DNA of 64,000 nucleotides from Paenibacillus cymbidii (GTDB taxonomy: Bacteria > Bacillota > Bacilli > Paenibacillales > NBRC-103111): positions 248,001-312,000 of the forward strand of contig NZ_SHLX01000005.1 in the NCBI RefSeq assembly GCF_004764705.1, in the 5' to 3' direction. The translations under genes and the position numbers were made by a program. Below, one piece after another: positions 8,528-18,152 of the stretch (within the stretch, counting starts at the first letter, position 1; the number at the start of each line of letters is the position of its first letter). Under the pieces are notes generated by a model, which was not told the DNA's origin, searched no databases, and was given only the letters and a program-made list of their open reading frames with translations.

Positions 8528-10343
8528 CGGAACGATCATCTTTACCGTGTTCTTCTTCAAACTCTTCGCATAGCACCGGGTGGATCAACTCGATTACGGC
8601 TCCGCTTCCGACCGGATCGAGAATATGCAAACCGAACCGCTCGCCGAAATAGAGCATAAGCCGCTCATGGACGTTGCGCAGGCCAACGCCTTTTCTTTGA
8701 TTCGAAGACGTCTCCGACGACGCGAGGAGCGCGGCGCGGTTCTCCTTCGGAATACCCGGGCCGTTGTCGATGATCTCAAAACGTAAGCATGTTGGCTCCC
8801 GGCTGCCCTTGATGACGATTTTGACTGCTTCCCCGTCACCGGCATGCGGAGTCGCATGCTTGATTGCGTTCTCCACCAGAGGCTGGAACATGAGCCGAAG
8901 ACAGGGCAGCTGCATGATCTCCTCCTCGATCATGTAAACAATGCGGATCGATGCGCTCTGGCGCGCATTCTGAATGCTGACGTACGCCTTCACATGCTCG
9001 ATCTCCCGCGACACGGTCGACAATTCGCGGCCATCGTTCAAGCTAAGCCTTAGCAAATTCCCAAGCGATCGCACCATTTCGCTGATATCGTCCGCTTTCC
9101 GACTCTCCGCCTTCCAGCGGATGGCTTCCAGTGTATTATAGAGGAAATGCGGATTAATCTGATGCGTAAGCACCTGAAACTCGAGCTCTTTCTTGTCCTT
9201 CGCCTCCTTCTCGGCGCTTGTGACGAGCTGGTCGATCCGTTTGACCAAATTGTCGAAGCCGCGGTAGAGCCAGCCGATTTCATCCGCCCGATTCATTTGA
9301 GCCCCCCCGGTGAAAAACTCCCCTCGTTCCACCTTACGCATGGACTGGACCAGCTTCTGAATCGGATTGGTGAACCGGAAGGTCATGTATGCGACGGTGC
9401 ACATGGATAATAGGAAATAAAAGAGCAGGAACAAAAGACTGACATGCTCGATTCCCGAAACCGGCTTCGTCAGGACGGACACCGGAAGCAAGCTCACGAC
9501 CTTCCAGTTGCTCTTGGCGAGTGAAGCGTATGTTACCATATATTTGACTCCGCCGATCTCAACCGGGCTCATCGACTCCGGCACCTTGTGCAAATACGAG
9601 ACCAGATCAGCGGACGTAATGCGGGTTCCGATCCGCTGCTGATCCTGGTGGTAAATGATCGTATCGAACTCGTCGAGCAGCATGACTTGCTGCTGATCGA
9701 GCATTTGAAACGGGGCCAAATAATCGCTTAAGGTGCTCACTTTAATATCGGCCGCCACATATCCGAGTGGTTCCGACTTGTTCAAGCCATACAATTGTTT
9801 CACCTTGGAGAGGATCGGCTCTTTATACAAGACGCTGTTGTCCTTCGGCAGGAACAGCTGCCAGAACGGGGACTTCATCTCGGTCGCCCGGCGAAACCAT
9901 TCCTCCTTCTCTACGTCGATTCCCTGATAGATCGCATGCGTAAAAGTCGGGTAACGCGAAGGCTCGATCGGGAAAATACGAATGGAATACGCATGAGAGT
10001 TGACACTTAGCATACTCGAATACTGAATAAGCTGGGCGGCAATCGCCATCTCCTCCAACGTATCGGTCGGTACGATGCTAAGAAGCGTTTGCATATCGGC
10101 GGAATACATGATCTCGTTCTGGGCCGTATCCACCAATTCCAAATAGTTTTCCAGATTTCTGGCGTTCTTGTCCATCATTTCCTTCGAAACGATGGAACTC
10201 ACGTCCTGGATCGCCTTGACCGACTTGGAATAGGCAAAATAACCGATAAACAGAAAAGGCAGCACCACCACGAGAAAAAACAGGAGAATCACCTGATGTC
10301 GGATCGAGAATCTTCTGACCTGTACGGCGGACGGCTTACTCAT
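8520..10343 (-). CDS. YesM-type sensor histidine kinase
   Basis: A 607-residue membrane kinase. Order: TM1 about 18-40; a large extracellular sensor (about 41-295) with dCACHE-like segments; TM2 about 297-318; HAMP about 320-370; His_kinase domain with the phospho-acceptor His near 399 in LTHQINPHFLYNTLEAI; HATPase with IIDNGPGIP and GVGLRNVHERL. It overlaps the upstream response regulator gene by 8 nt, implying translational coupling. The pair probably senses a sugar and drives the adjacent transporter. The stop lies in a terminator. Confidence 0.92.
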   Translation of the reverse strand: MSKPSAVQVRRFSIRHQVILLFFLVVVLPFLFIGYFAYSKSVKAIQDVSSIVSKEMMDKNARNLENYLELVDTAQNEIMYSADMQTLLSIVPTDTLEEMAIAAQLIQYSSMLSVNSHAYSIRIFPIEPSRYPTFTHAIYQGIDVEKEEWFRRATEMKSPFWQLFLPKDNSVLYKEPILSKVKQLYGLNKSEPLGYVAADIKVSTLSDYLAPFQMLDQQQVMLLDEFDTIIYHQDQQRIGTRITSADLVSYLHKVPESMSPVEIGGVKYMVTYASLAKSNWKVVSLLPVSVLTKPVSGIEHVSLLFLLFYFLLSMCTVAYMTFRFTNPIQKLVQSMRKVERGEFFTGGAQMNRADEIGWLYRGFDNLVKRIDQLVTSAEKEAKDKKELEFQVLTHQINPHFLYNTLEAIRWKAESRKADDISEMVRSLGNLLRLSLNDGRELSTVSREIEHVKAYVSIQNARQSASIRIVYMIEEEIMQLPCLRLMFQPLVENAIKHATPHAGDGEAVKIVIKGSREPTCLRFEIIDNGPGIPKENRAALLASSETSSNQRKGVGLRNVHERLMLYFGERFGLHILDPVGSGAVIELIHPVLCEEFEEEHGKDDRSGT

Positions 10344-11958
10344 GCTGATTCCCTTTGCTGTTTCGGTATTCCTGGGGATTGCAGCCGTACTTTTTCTTGA
10401 ATAGCTTGGAGAAATGAACCGGATCCTGATAGCCGATCATATAGCTGATCTGATACACCCTGTAATTCAAATCGGTGAGCAGCTCCGCCGCTTTGGTCAA
10501 GCGGATGTCCGTCATAAATTCGAGAAAATTCATGCCGGTCTCTTTCTTGAACAGCTTGCTTAGCCATACCGGTGTGACATGCACGTGCTCGGCGACCATC
10601 TGCAGCGTCAAATTATCGTTATACCGCTGTATTATGATCCGTTTGGCCTCATGCACGATCTGGCTTCTCGAGTCGGACTGCGCTTTCAAACTCGCGGCTG
10701 TTGCGAGCAGCCGAATCGTCGCTTGCCGCTGCAGCGATTCCAGCGTATCGAAGCGTTCCAGATGCTCCCAGAGCAGGATCGGATTTTTCTCCCACGACGT
10801 ATCTTTCCAGCCTGATCGCTGGGCCGTTCGAAACAGCTCGAGCAGCCATTCGAACGTCCGCTGCTGAAGGTCGCGCGGATGCTGAACGTTCCACGACTTG
10901 ACCAGGCGGGGGAAGCCCTCCATCGCATCGTGAATATCTTGTTCCGACCCGTATTTGAGGATTTCCGCCAGGTCCTTCGGGTTGTCGAGATGAACCTCCA
11001 GGTTCATCTGCGGATCATCCTCGGGCGCATCGGCTTCCGGGCTGCCATATACCTTGAGATAAACGAACGATTCCAGCGCTCTGCGGTACAAGTCATGAAG
11101 ACGTTGTATCGGCCCTGCCGAGCTTGCCGCTCCCTGATTCAGCCGGATGCCGAGCTCTACCCCGATTCGCGAGCAAACCTGCTTGATCAAGCGTTCGAGC
11201 GTCCCCTCCATGGCTTCCCCGTCCTCAACCAGGGCGACCCATGTATCCTCCTTGGAGCGGAACAAGACAAACCGGTCTAGCTGCCATTCCTTCATCAGGA
11301 GATCGAGCTTCTCCCCCAGCAAGCCAAGAAGGGCATCTTTGTCCTCCTGGGTTTTTCCGTCTGTAAGCGCCTTCAAGCTATCCACTCCGAACATGACCAA
11401 ACGGAGCTCTCCCTGCAGCATCCACTCCAGCTTCAGCTGCTTCAGTTTATGGTGGACCCGAAAGACCTGATCTTCCCGGTACGGTTTCTCGATGAAACTT
11501 CTGAGGAGCTCCTCCCGCATGCGCGGGATGGCGAGCTCGTAGCCTTGCCGGATTAAGCTCCTATCCTGCTCCAGGGCAGCTTGCGCCCGAATCCGTTCCA
11601 GCGAGACGGCTACCGCCTTCTCGAGTTCGTCCCTGCTGATCGGCTTAAGCAAATAATCGGAAACGCCGAGCTTGAATGCTTCCTTGGCATAATGGAAATC
11701 GTCGAATCCGCTGATGACAATGACCCTTCCTTCAAACTGCTCGCGAGCGAGCTCCTCCAGCAGCTGCAATCCGCTCATGCGAGGCATGCGAATATCGGTA
11801 ATAATCAATTCCGGACGATACCGACGCGCAAGCTCCAGCGCCGTATCCCCATCATCGGAGTCCATTACCTCATCGACCCCCCATTCCGCCCAAGGCAGCC
11901 GGGTAACAAGACCGCCGCGAATTTCTTTCTCATCGTCTACCACGAGCACCCGAACCAA
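10336..11958 (-). CDS. YesN-type response regulator, AraC-family output
   Basis: About 540 residues. N-terminal receiver domain begins VRVLVVDDEKEIRGGL, with the phospho-acceptor Asp in ELIITDIRMPRMSGL. A long middle region follows, then a C-terminal AraC double HTH (MVAEHVHVTPVWLSKLFKKE; then YQISYMIGYQDPVHFSKLFKKK and NPQEYR). The start chosen is TTG 11958, 8 nt after CAGGAGG and immediately before the receiver; the frame is open to 12048 with internal ATG 11982, but these lack a good ribosome site. Partner of the overlapping kinase gene. Confidence 0.9.
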   Translation of the reverse strand: MVRVLVVDDEKEIRGGLVTRLPWAEWGVDEVMDSDDGDTALELARRYRPELIITDIRMPRMSGLQLLEELAREQFEGRVIVISGFDDFHYAKEAFKLGVSDYLLKPISRDELEKAVAVSLERIRAQAALEQDRSLIRQGYELAIPRMREELLRSFIEKPYREDQVFRVHHKLKQLKLEWMLQGELRLVMFGVDSLKALTDGKTQEDKDALLGLLGEKLDLLMKEWQLDRFVLFRSKEDTWVALVEDGEAMEGTLERLIKQVCSRIGVELGIRLNQGAASSAGPIQRLHDLYRRALESFVYLKVYGSPEADAPEDDPQMNLEVHLDNPKDLAEILKYGSEQDIHDAMEGFPRLVKSWNVQHPRDLQQRTFEWLLELFRTAQRSGWKDTSWEKNPILLWEHLERFDTLESLQRQATIRLLATAASLKAQSDSRSQIVHEAKRIIIQRYNDNLTLQMVAEHVHVTPVWLSKLFKKETGMNFLEFMTDIRLTKAAELLTDLNYRVYQISYMIGYQDPVHFSKLFKKKYGCNPQEYRNSKGNQHE

Positions 11959-12161
11959 GTTAGTATCCTCCTGTTGGGACATGATCGCCAACTCAATCAG
12001 AATCGGATTTCTACCGCGTTCTCTACTCTCATTGTGCTTGCTCTTCATCGGCCTTCGCTATATGTCAACCTTAAACTATTCAGGTCAATATTATCCTCCC
12101 CGGTATTCTGTTTGTAACGAGGTGGATTGAAAAACATGGCAATCAGCAACAAATCGGCTTG

Positions 12162-12198
12162 AAAGGCCACCTTCAGAATCAAAATGAAGGTGGCCTTT
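12162..12198 (-). terminator. strong hairpin after the fic-like gene
   Basis: Perfect 14-bp arms (AAAGGCCACCTTCA and its complement) with a 9-nt loop, 19 nt beyond the Fic stop. The T-tract is weak on both strands. It also separates this gene from the two-component system. Confidence 0.65.
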
Positions 12199-12216
12199 CG
12201 TATAACGTCCTTGGAT

Positions 12217-12915
12217 TCATGAGTGCGCTGATTCACGACGCTTTTCCTGCTCAAAGTCAATACCGCTGATCGCATGTTCATATAAAAACGGCTTGATCTC
12301 GCTCATATCGTTCGTCGTATAGTAGGCTGACAACAATTCGTTAAACCGCTCCATATTTTTCTCAGTAATGGTCAGCATACCATGTCCATTGCCGACAAGA
12401 AGCTTGTTTGCGAGCAGAAGAGAGGTCCGCTTGTTTCCATCCCAAAACATTTGCCGCCGCACTCCCCATAGGAAAGCCGTAATGGCTTTCTCCGTTGCGG
12501 TCATGTCCGCAGCCAGCAAGTCCGCCAATTCCTGTTCGATCTCGCTCTGCACCGGGAGCGGCGGCACATAATCCGTGCCTGAAATTCCGACACGCCCGGT
12601 TCTTAAAACGCCCCATTCCAGCGCTTCATTCCTCGCGACGTATTCATTGAGCTTGCAAATGAGGGGAAGCGTAATCGGCTCATCAATCGAGTTCAATAAA
12701 TAACGCCAAGCATCCCTCATATTAAGGACGGCTTGTATGTCGTCCAGCGTAACACCGGGGACATTGACACCGTTCAGTATCGTTTGGGTTTGCGGAAAGG
12801 TAATATTCCGGTTTTCCATCTTCATGCCGCAGTATATATTTTCGTCCCATTTCTTCTTAGCCAGAAATAGGCTTTGTTGTTTGGTCAGCGCATATTTATC
12901 TGAAAATGGCTTCAT
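12217..12915 (-). CDS. Fic-domain protein with altered active-site motif
   Basis: A 232-residue Fic-family protein; the family usually transfers AMP to target hydroxyls. The Fic core normally reads HPFxxGN(G/K)R, but here it reads RRQMFWDGNKRTSLLLAN: the DGNKRT half is intact while the catalytic His position holds Gln (Q-M-F). An inhibitory-helix-like segment GMKMENRNITFPQTQ precedes it, keeping the Glu. ATG 12915 follows GGAGG at 9 nt; the longer frame to 13077 crosses a terminator. No antitoxin partner gene is visible. Activity is therefore uncertain. Confidence 0.8.
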   Translation of the reverse strand: MKPFSDKYALTKQQSLFLAKKKWDENIYCGMKMENRNITFPQTQTILNGVNVPGVTLDDIQAVLNMRDAWRYLLNSIDEPITLPLICKLNEYVARNEALEWGVLRTGRVGISGTDYVPPLPVQSEIEQELADLLAADMTATEKAITAFLWGVRRQMFWDGNKRTSLLLANKLLVGNGHGMLTITEKNMERFNELLSAYYTTNDMSEIKPFLYEHAISGIDFEQEKRRESAHS

Positions 12916-13011
12916 TTTGTTTCCCTCCTGCCTGTTTTCATTATATCCGGTTTCGAAAGCAAAATCACCTTTCATCAATATTATCGAACGCTCCGCTCCC
13001 CTCCTGACATG

Positions 13012-13049
13012 GAAAAAAAGCACCGAGCCGGCAAGCGGCTTCGGTGCTT
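13012..13049 (-). terminator. terminator of the GH2-DUF4091 operon
   Basis: Stem AAGCACCGA-GCCG with CGGC-TTCGGTGCTT (one bulged base), followed on the minus strand by seven T. Confidence 0.85.
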
Positions 13050-13057
13050 CAAGCAGA

Positions 13058-13543
13058 TCATACAAAAAATGGCGCAAGGTTTTCCGTTACTTCGAGGACT
13101 CCGACGATGTCTTCATCCGAATTTCGTACCGGATAATAGACGGTCTCGCCTTTGTTGCGATCCCGGCGTGTCGGTTGACCCGCAAAAGCGCGCAGAATTT
13201 CCGGCCAGAGCGGCTGAATGTCCGTTCCTTCACCCGGCAGCGCGCGGCCGGCAACCATGATCTCGCCGTGCGACGGATTTTCCGGCCTCCGGATCCAGAG
13301 GGCCGTATAAGGCGCCCGCTGCGGGTCGATTCTCTCGGTCAGCAGAAGCACTCTTTTCAAAGCGTTAAAGTTTTCCTCGACGAAATCGATTTCGTCTGTG
13401 ACGGCGAATCGGCCCTTGGCGCCGGAGACGAGGAGCGGATACTCCTTCCGCTCGGGCGGCATGACGTCCTCCAGCGCATCCCCGGGAAGAAACAGGGCGC
13501 CCAGCCTGGCGATTTCCATTAAACTATACCGTGGTCGGTTCAT
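13058..13543 (-). CDS. uncharacterised 161-residue protein in a glycosidase operon
   Basis: Not recognised with confidence. It has no signal peptide or membrane segment. The C-terminal part (GETVYYPVRNSDEDIVGVLEVTEN) resembles the end of PAS-like sensor domains found with DUF438 proteins; the middle holds ALKRVLLLTERIDPQRAPYTALWIRRPE. ATG 13543 follows GGGGG at 7 nt. It starts 13 nt after the DUF4091 gene and is the last gene before a strong terminator, so it is co-transcribed with the beta-mannosidase and DUF4091 genes. A redox or metabolite-sensing accessory role is only a guess. Confidence 0.6.
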   Translation of the reverse strand: MNRPRYSLMEIARLGALFLPGDALEDVMPPERKEYPLLVSGAKGRFAVTDEIDFVEENFNALKRVLLLTERIDPQRAPYTALWIRRPENPSHGEIMVAGRALPGEGTDIQPLWPEILRAFAGQPTRRDRNKGETVYYPVRNSDEDIVGVLEVTENLAPFFV

Positions 13544-13556
13544 TCGTATTCCCCCT

Positions 13557-15341
13557 TTATCCCAACATGCCCCATAGGGCTTGCTTCATGTCATGGAACG
13601 CTTCCGGCGGCTGCCCCCGTTGCAGCGAGGCGCTCGGCGCCTCGCTCAGCATGCCGTCCAGCCACAGGTAGGGAGGACGGTCCAGGAAATGCGGTTTGTC
13701 CGACCACCATGAACCGGGCTTGATGTCAAGCGCCCGAGCGATGATCCCGGCGATTCGTTCCCGGCCTCCCTCCGGCTGTCGGCGGATCCACTGCTCCATG
13801 CAATCGGCGACCTGCATGGCCCCTCTCATCGTCTTGAGCCGGATGGACGGGATTGGCCCGCGTATGCCGAACAGCTCGTCTCCGGGGTAAAATAGTGCCG
13901 CCCGGCCGTCTGAATCCGGCGTAATCGGCCACTTGTCCCCCCAAAGCGTATTTTCCCAGAAGCAGAACCCGTCAACGCCCTGCACCACAGCCGTAAGCGG
14001 GGAAATGACGGTGGCCATCAGCGACTGGCCGATCGATTGCGTGCCGCCGTACGTCCACACGACGTCGCCCGCCTTGCGCAGCGATTGCAAGCCTTCCGGA
14101 AACCAGGAGAAAATTTGCTGGTTGACGACCCACATCTTGATCATAGTGGCGTATTTCTCGAAATGCAGGCCGTAGCTCCAACTGGCGTCCGTGCGGAATA
14201 TAAACTTCGCGCCGCCTTCTTTCTCCAGTACCTCCTTTGCAAGATCGTAGAAAATATCATTAATCTTCTCGTCCCATACGAACCGCGTTTCATCCCCGTC
14301 ATACGGAAACAGCTTATAGCGCTTCTTATGGTTCAGGAACAGCTCGAACTTCGTGCGAAGCCAGCCCATCTCGCTAAAATGGCGATGGAACTCTTCCATA
14401 ATAGCCGCAAATTCCGTACGGTAGCCTTTTGTCCCGAACTTCACATAATCGGCCGGCCAATGAAAGTTGAACGGAAGGTACATGAAGGGGATCGGGATCG
14501 CCCCCCTCTTCGTGTCCGCGAAGGCGGAGCCGTCGAGATAAGGACCGAAATGCTCGTCGAAGCGTGACCAGTCCTTCACCCGCATCGCCTTGCCTTTCCC
14601 CTCCAACTCGGGAGCGAACGTCGGGGGAATGTCGCCGGAGTGAGCGTACGGCAAATAGTGGAACAGGCAGCGATGCTCGTGAGCCATGCGGAAAAATTGC
14701 TTCTCCACGTTAAAAAACGTACCGTCTTCGTAGCGGTTGTCATTATTTCTCAAGCAGCCGATCCGTCTGGACAGGTTATCGGCGTAGCTGTTCAAATCCG
14801 CGATCATGAACGACTCGTTCGGAACGATCGTCTCCAGCGCTCTCAAGCGAATGGGATGCGAGTCGGTCCCGGCTCCGGTCGTAACGCGGAGGGTACCGTG
14901 ATAGTCGCCCGGCTTGACGTCTCTAGGAACGAACAGGTCTGCCCAAACGGCGGCATACGATTGCCCTTCAATTGCATTCATACCCGTCACGGATGCAAGC
15001 GAAAGCCGGCTCGATTGTCCTTCCTCAAGCGGTACAAGCGCATCGGGGCAGTAGCGTCCCTGAATCCGGTGGAACCACTGCGTGTAGAACGTGAATTCCG
15101 CGGCCGGTATTTCCCCGCGCTCTCCCTTAACCGATTCGGCCTGAATCCGAATGTCTTCTATGGAACCGCCGCCTAGCCGAAGGATGATTTGAAAGGAAAC
15201 GTAGGCGTTTCTCGGGGAAAGCAACGCCTGCGGGTTCTTCCGAAGCTCGCCCGGCGAACCGACGCGCGCCTCTTTCTCCAGCACTTCTCCGGTTTGCGGA
15301 CAAATGCGGATCATATCGTGGATCAAATAACTGTTGCTCAT
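13557..15341 (-). CDS. DUF4091 glycoside hydrolase-like protein
   Basis: A 594-residue protein with the layout of DUF4091 proteins: an N-terminal beta-sandwich (VPRDVKPGDYHGTLRVTTG), a central barrel region, and the typical C-terminal block RAALFYPG..FGIRGPIPSIRLKTMRGAMQ. No signal peptide, so probably cytoplasmic, acting on imported oligosaccharides. The enzymatic specificity of the family is not defined. ATG 15341 follows AAGGGG. It sits 48 nt after the GH2 beta-mannosidase gene and 13 nt before the 161-residue unknown, in one operon. Confidence 0.82.
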   Translation of the reverse strand: MSNSYLIHDMIRICPQTGEVLEKEARVGSPGELRKNPQALLSPRNAYVSFQIILRLGGGSIEDIRIQAESVKGERGEIPAAEFTFYTQWFHRIQGRYCPDALVPLEEGQSSRLSLASVTGMNAIEGQSYAAVWADLFVPRDVKPGDYHGTLRVTTGAGTDSHPIRLRALETIVPNESFMIADLNSYADNLSRRIGCLRNNDNRYEDGTFFNVEKQFFRMAHEHRCLFHYLPYAHSGDIPPTFAPELEGKGKAMRVKDWSRFDEHFGPYLDGSAFADTKRGAIPIPFMYLPFNFHWPADYVKFGTKGYRTEFAAIMEEFHRHFSEMGWLRTKFELFLNHKKRYKLFPYDGDETRFVWDEKINDIFYDLAKEVLEKEGGAKFIFRTDASWSYGLHFEKYATMIKMWVVNQQIFSWFPEGLQSLRKAGDVVWTYGGTQSIGQSLMATVISPLTAVVQGVDGFCFWENTLWGDKWPITPDSDGRAALFYPGDELFGIRGPIPSIRLKTMRGAMQVADCMEQWIRRQPEGGRERIAGIIARALDIKPGSWWSDKPHFLDRPPYLWLDGMLSEAPSASLQRGQPPEAFHDMKQALWGMLG

Positions 15342-15389
15342 GGCTCGTCCCCTTCGCGGTTAATGGAAACACTCTTTTCCGTTCGTCGG

Positions 15390-17945
15390 TCAGCTGCGCA
15401 CTTTCGCCGCGTTCAACGCGCCGATCGTTATGTCCGCAGCCGTGAGCGTCTTTCCTTTCCGATTGGTCGCAATGACCGACTTCCGTTCGCCCGGTATCAG
15501 ATTAAAGTAATTGTCGGAAAACATCGTATGATCGATCGGGCATTCCAGCCTCACGAAACGGGCGAAAGTATCGGCCTGGAGCTCGATCTCGATTCCGTCC
15601 GGATGCTCCTTCCGCGAGATTTGCAAACGGCAAGGACTGAAGCGCAGCTGCTTCTGCTCGGCGAAGAAATAATGATTGTCGTAAACATCGTCGCGCGTGC
15701 TTCTCGCGAAGAGGAAGTGGCTTCTCCGGTCAATCACGCCGAAGCGCCACTCGATTTCCGCCGCGGAATACCGGACCATGCATTGGGAGCCGTTCGACTG
15801 GACCCGAACCCCGAAGCTTTGTTCGTAAGTCGGGTTTCCGAAGCAATTTTGCACCCCGATCGTAATCGTATCCTCGAAGCTGTCGTATCGGTCGTTGGTC
15901 ACCCAGACGGAAACGCCCCCGTCCTCCTCGTCCTTGAAGGAAAGCAGAATCGGGTTAAAAAACCGGCGGGCGTAGTAATACGAAGCCTTCGGGAACAGGC
16001 AGAAGTCGATCAGGCTCCAGCTGATGCCGGGCCAGCAATCGTTCAGCTGCCAGATGAGCGAGCCGCTGTTCTCCGGCTTGCGCCTGCGGAAATGCTCGAC
16101 TCCGAACTTGAGTCCTTCCGCCTGGCAGAGCATCGAAAAATCGATGTATTGCTCCAGATCGTTCGGAAGCCCGGAATAAGCGGCCATCGTGATATCCGCC
16201 TTCTCCGGTTCGTAATCCTTGTTGCGGTAATCCAGCTCGAAGCTGCCGTAATACAGCTCCGATTCGGGAATATAGCGGCGAAGCGTTTCTTTCACCGTGC
16301 TGCCGTGAATGCCGAACTCGCTGCTGAACTTCGACGTATCCTCCGCATACCTTCGATAGGAAATGCCGTAAGCCGTCACGTCCTGACGGGAAGCCTCCCC
16401 GTACCGCCGGGGATACACGTCGCCGGCCCATACGGCCCAATTGTGCGTATCCCCTTCGGCGAAGGTGTTCGGGTCGTTGCCGCCCCAAGGAGAGCTCGGC
16501 CAGTACAGGCGCGTCGGATCCAGATCTTCCAGCAAGCCCGGCATCAGGTCGTGGAAAATTTTCTCGCCATAGAAGCGGTAATCGCTTCGATAGTGCATTT
16601 TCTCGCTGTGAATCGCCTGGTTCTCGTTGTTGCCCGCCCAAATCGCGATGCATGGATGGCTTCGAAGCGCTTTCACGTTCGCGATCACTTCTTCTCGCAC
16701 GCTCTCCATAAAGTCCGCGTCGAAATCGGGCACTTCGCTGCACGAGAACATGAAGTCCTGCCAGACGAGCAACCCTTGACGCGAGCATTCCCGGTAGAAG
16801 ATGTCCTTCTCGTAAACCCCGCCTCCCCATACGCGAAGCATATTCATATTCGCTTCCCGCGACAGCGTAATGAGGTCGGCGTACCGTTCGTCCGGAATCG
16901 CCCCGATGAAATTGTGCGCAGGGATCCAATTGGCGCCTTTCGCATAAATCGGTCTGCCGTTCAACACGAACGTAAAGCGCGGACTTCCAGCTTCGGATCG
17001 CAAATTTACCTCAATGGACCGTATCCCGACTTGATCGGATGCCGTATCGAGCAGCATTCCCGTTCCCCGCTCCATCAGCCGAACCGTCAAGTTGTACAGA
17101 GCGGGCGTTCCCAGGTCGAACGTCCACCAGAGGCGGGGCTGCTCCACCTTGAAGCGGACGATCGCTTTGCCGTCCTTCACCTCGGCTTCATGCCGGAAGC
17201 ACTGATCGCCCCCCTCCAAGGCGACCTCTGCGAGCAGCGGAAGCTCCGAGTCATACCGGCTCACGTCCACGTCGACCTGCACTTCGGCCTCGTCAGGCCC
17301 AATCGACAGCGTTCGGAAAAAAGTGTGGTCGATTCTAGCCTTTCGCACCGTCTGCAGCCATACGTCCCTCCAGACGCCGGCCGTAACCATGCGCGGACTC
17401 CAGTCCCAGGAAAAATTGCAGGCGCACTTGCGAAGCCAGATGCGCTCGTAATTGACCTTCGACCAGAAGCGGGACACATCTTTCGTACGGGCGTATTCCA
17501 CCACCGGATCGAAGCGGACGACGACTACGTTGCCTTGCTCCTTCAGCTTCCCGGTCAGCTTGACGCTCACCGGCACGAACATATTACTCGATACGGCAAC
17601 GGATTCCCCGTTGACAAGCACCTCCGCCAGCGTGTCCAGTCCCTCGAAGGTTAGGAAAACATCGCAGTCGCCCCCTGAATCCGGCCGGTCGAACTCCGTG
17701 CGGTACACCCATATTTTGCGCTCGATCCACCGGCACTTCTGATCGTTCGTCGATACGAACGGATCCTCGATACGACCGTGTGCAAGCAGCGTCGAATGGA
17801 CGTCCCCCGGCACCGCGGCTTCCAGCCAGTCCCCCTTGTCATAACCCGTACGATGAACGGCTGCCGGGATTTCTTCCAGCCGGTCAAAGCCTTGCAGCAT
17901 CCAATTTGCATTCAGCTTGCTCTTGCGCGTCATGCTCACGGGCAT
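15390..17945 (-). CDS. GH2 beta-mannosidase
   Basis: An 851-residue cytoplasmic glycosidase. Features: N-terminal sugar-binding domain (ANWMLQGFDRL, AAVPGDVHSTLLAHGRIEDPF), the immunoglobulin-like middle domain, and the barrel with acid/base motif IWAGNNENQ (about residue 437) and nucleophile motif SSEFGIHG (about 544). VPGDVHSTL and LRVWGGGVYEKD are typical of beta-mannosidases rather than beta-galactosidases. GGAAGG lies 8 nt before ATG 17945. It leads an operon with DUF4091 and a small unknown, probably driven from the promoter element at 18045-18067. Confidence 0.9.
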   Translation of the reverse strand: MPVSMTRKSKLNANWMLQGFDRLEEIPAAVHRTGYDKGDWLEAAVPGDVHSTLLAHGRIEDPFVSTNDQKCRWIERKIWVYRTEFDRPDSGGDCDVFLTFEGLDTLAEVLVNGESVAVSSNMFVPVSVKLTGKLKEQGNVVVVRFDPVVEYARTKDVSRFWSKVNYERIWLRKCACNFSWDWSPRMVTAGVWRDVWLQTVRKARIDHTFFRTLSIGPDEAEVQVDVDVSRYDSELPLLAEVALEGGDQCFRHEAEVKDGKAIVRFKVEQPRLWWTFDLGTPALYNLTVRLMERGTGMLLDTASDQVGIRSIEVNLRSEAGSPRFTFVLNGRPIYAKGANWIPAHNFIGAIPDERYADLITLSREANMNMLRVWGGGVYEKDIFYRECSRQGLLVWQDFMFSCSEVPDFDADFMESVREEVIANVKALRSHPCIAIWAGNNENQAIHSEKMHYRSDYRFYGEKIFHDLMPGLLEDLDPTRLYWPSSPWGGNDPNTFAEGDTHNWAVWAGDVYPRRYGEASRQDVTAYGISYRRYAEDTSKFSSEFGIHGSTVKETLRRYIPESELYYGSFELDYRNKDYEPEKADITMAAYSGLPNDLEQYIDFSMLCQAEGLKFGVEHFRRRKPENSGSLIWQLNDCWPGISWSLIDFCLFPKASYYYARRFFNPILLSFKDEEDGGVSVWVTNDRYDSFEDTITIGVQNCFGNPTYEQSFGVRVQSNGSQCMVRYSAAEIEWRFGVIDRRSHFLFARSTRDDVYDNHYFFAEQKQLRFSPCRLQISRKEHPDGIEIELQADTFARFVRLECPIDHTMFSDNYFNLIPGERKSVIATNRKGKTLTAADITIGALNAAKVRS

Positions 17946-18044
17946 CTCTTTTCCCTTCCAGCCTCGCCGCTTTTGGCGCGGTCACTTGTTCTTCTCCCTA
18001 ATGGTAAAGCGAGCGGCTCTTCCCAAGTAGAAGGCAATGCTAAA

Positions 18045-18067
18045 TTATACTGAGGAACTCTTATCCG
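18045..18067 (-). promoter_or_regulatory. putative activator site, copy 2 (beta-mannosidase operon)
   Basis: On the minus strand CGGATAAGAGTtcCTCAG followed by TATAAT. It matches 21-22 positions of the element at 26857-26879 and lies 100 nt before the GH2 start. The conserved block fills the -35 region directly next to the -10 box, as in AraC-type activation. Confidence 0.55.
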
Positions 18068-18098
18068 TTTCCGTACCGATTCGGATAGAAATGAATAC

Positions 18099-18125
18099 GC
18101 CCTCCCGTTCAGAGAGCGGGAGGGC
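18099..18125 (-). terminator. hairpin after the giant surface protein gene
   Basis: Perfect arms GCCCTCCCG/CGGGAGGGC with a 9-nt loop, 28 nt beyond the stop at 18153. The T-tract is weak. Confidence 0.6.
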
Positions 18126-18152
18126 ATATCGTTCATTCAATTGGAAAGCGGA

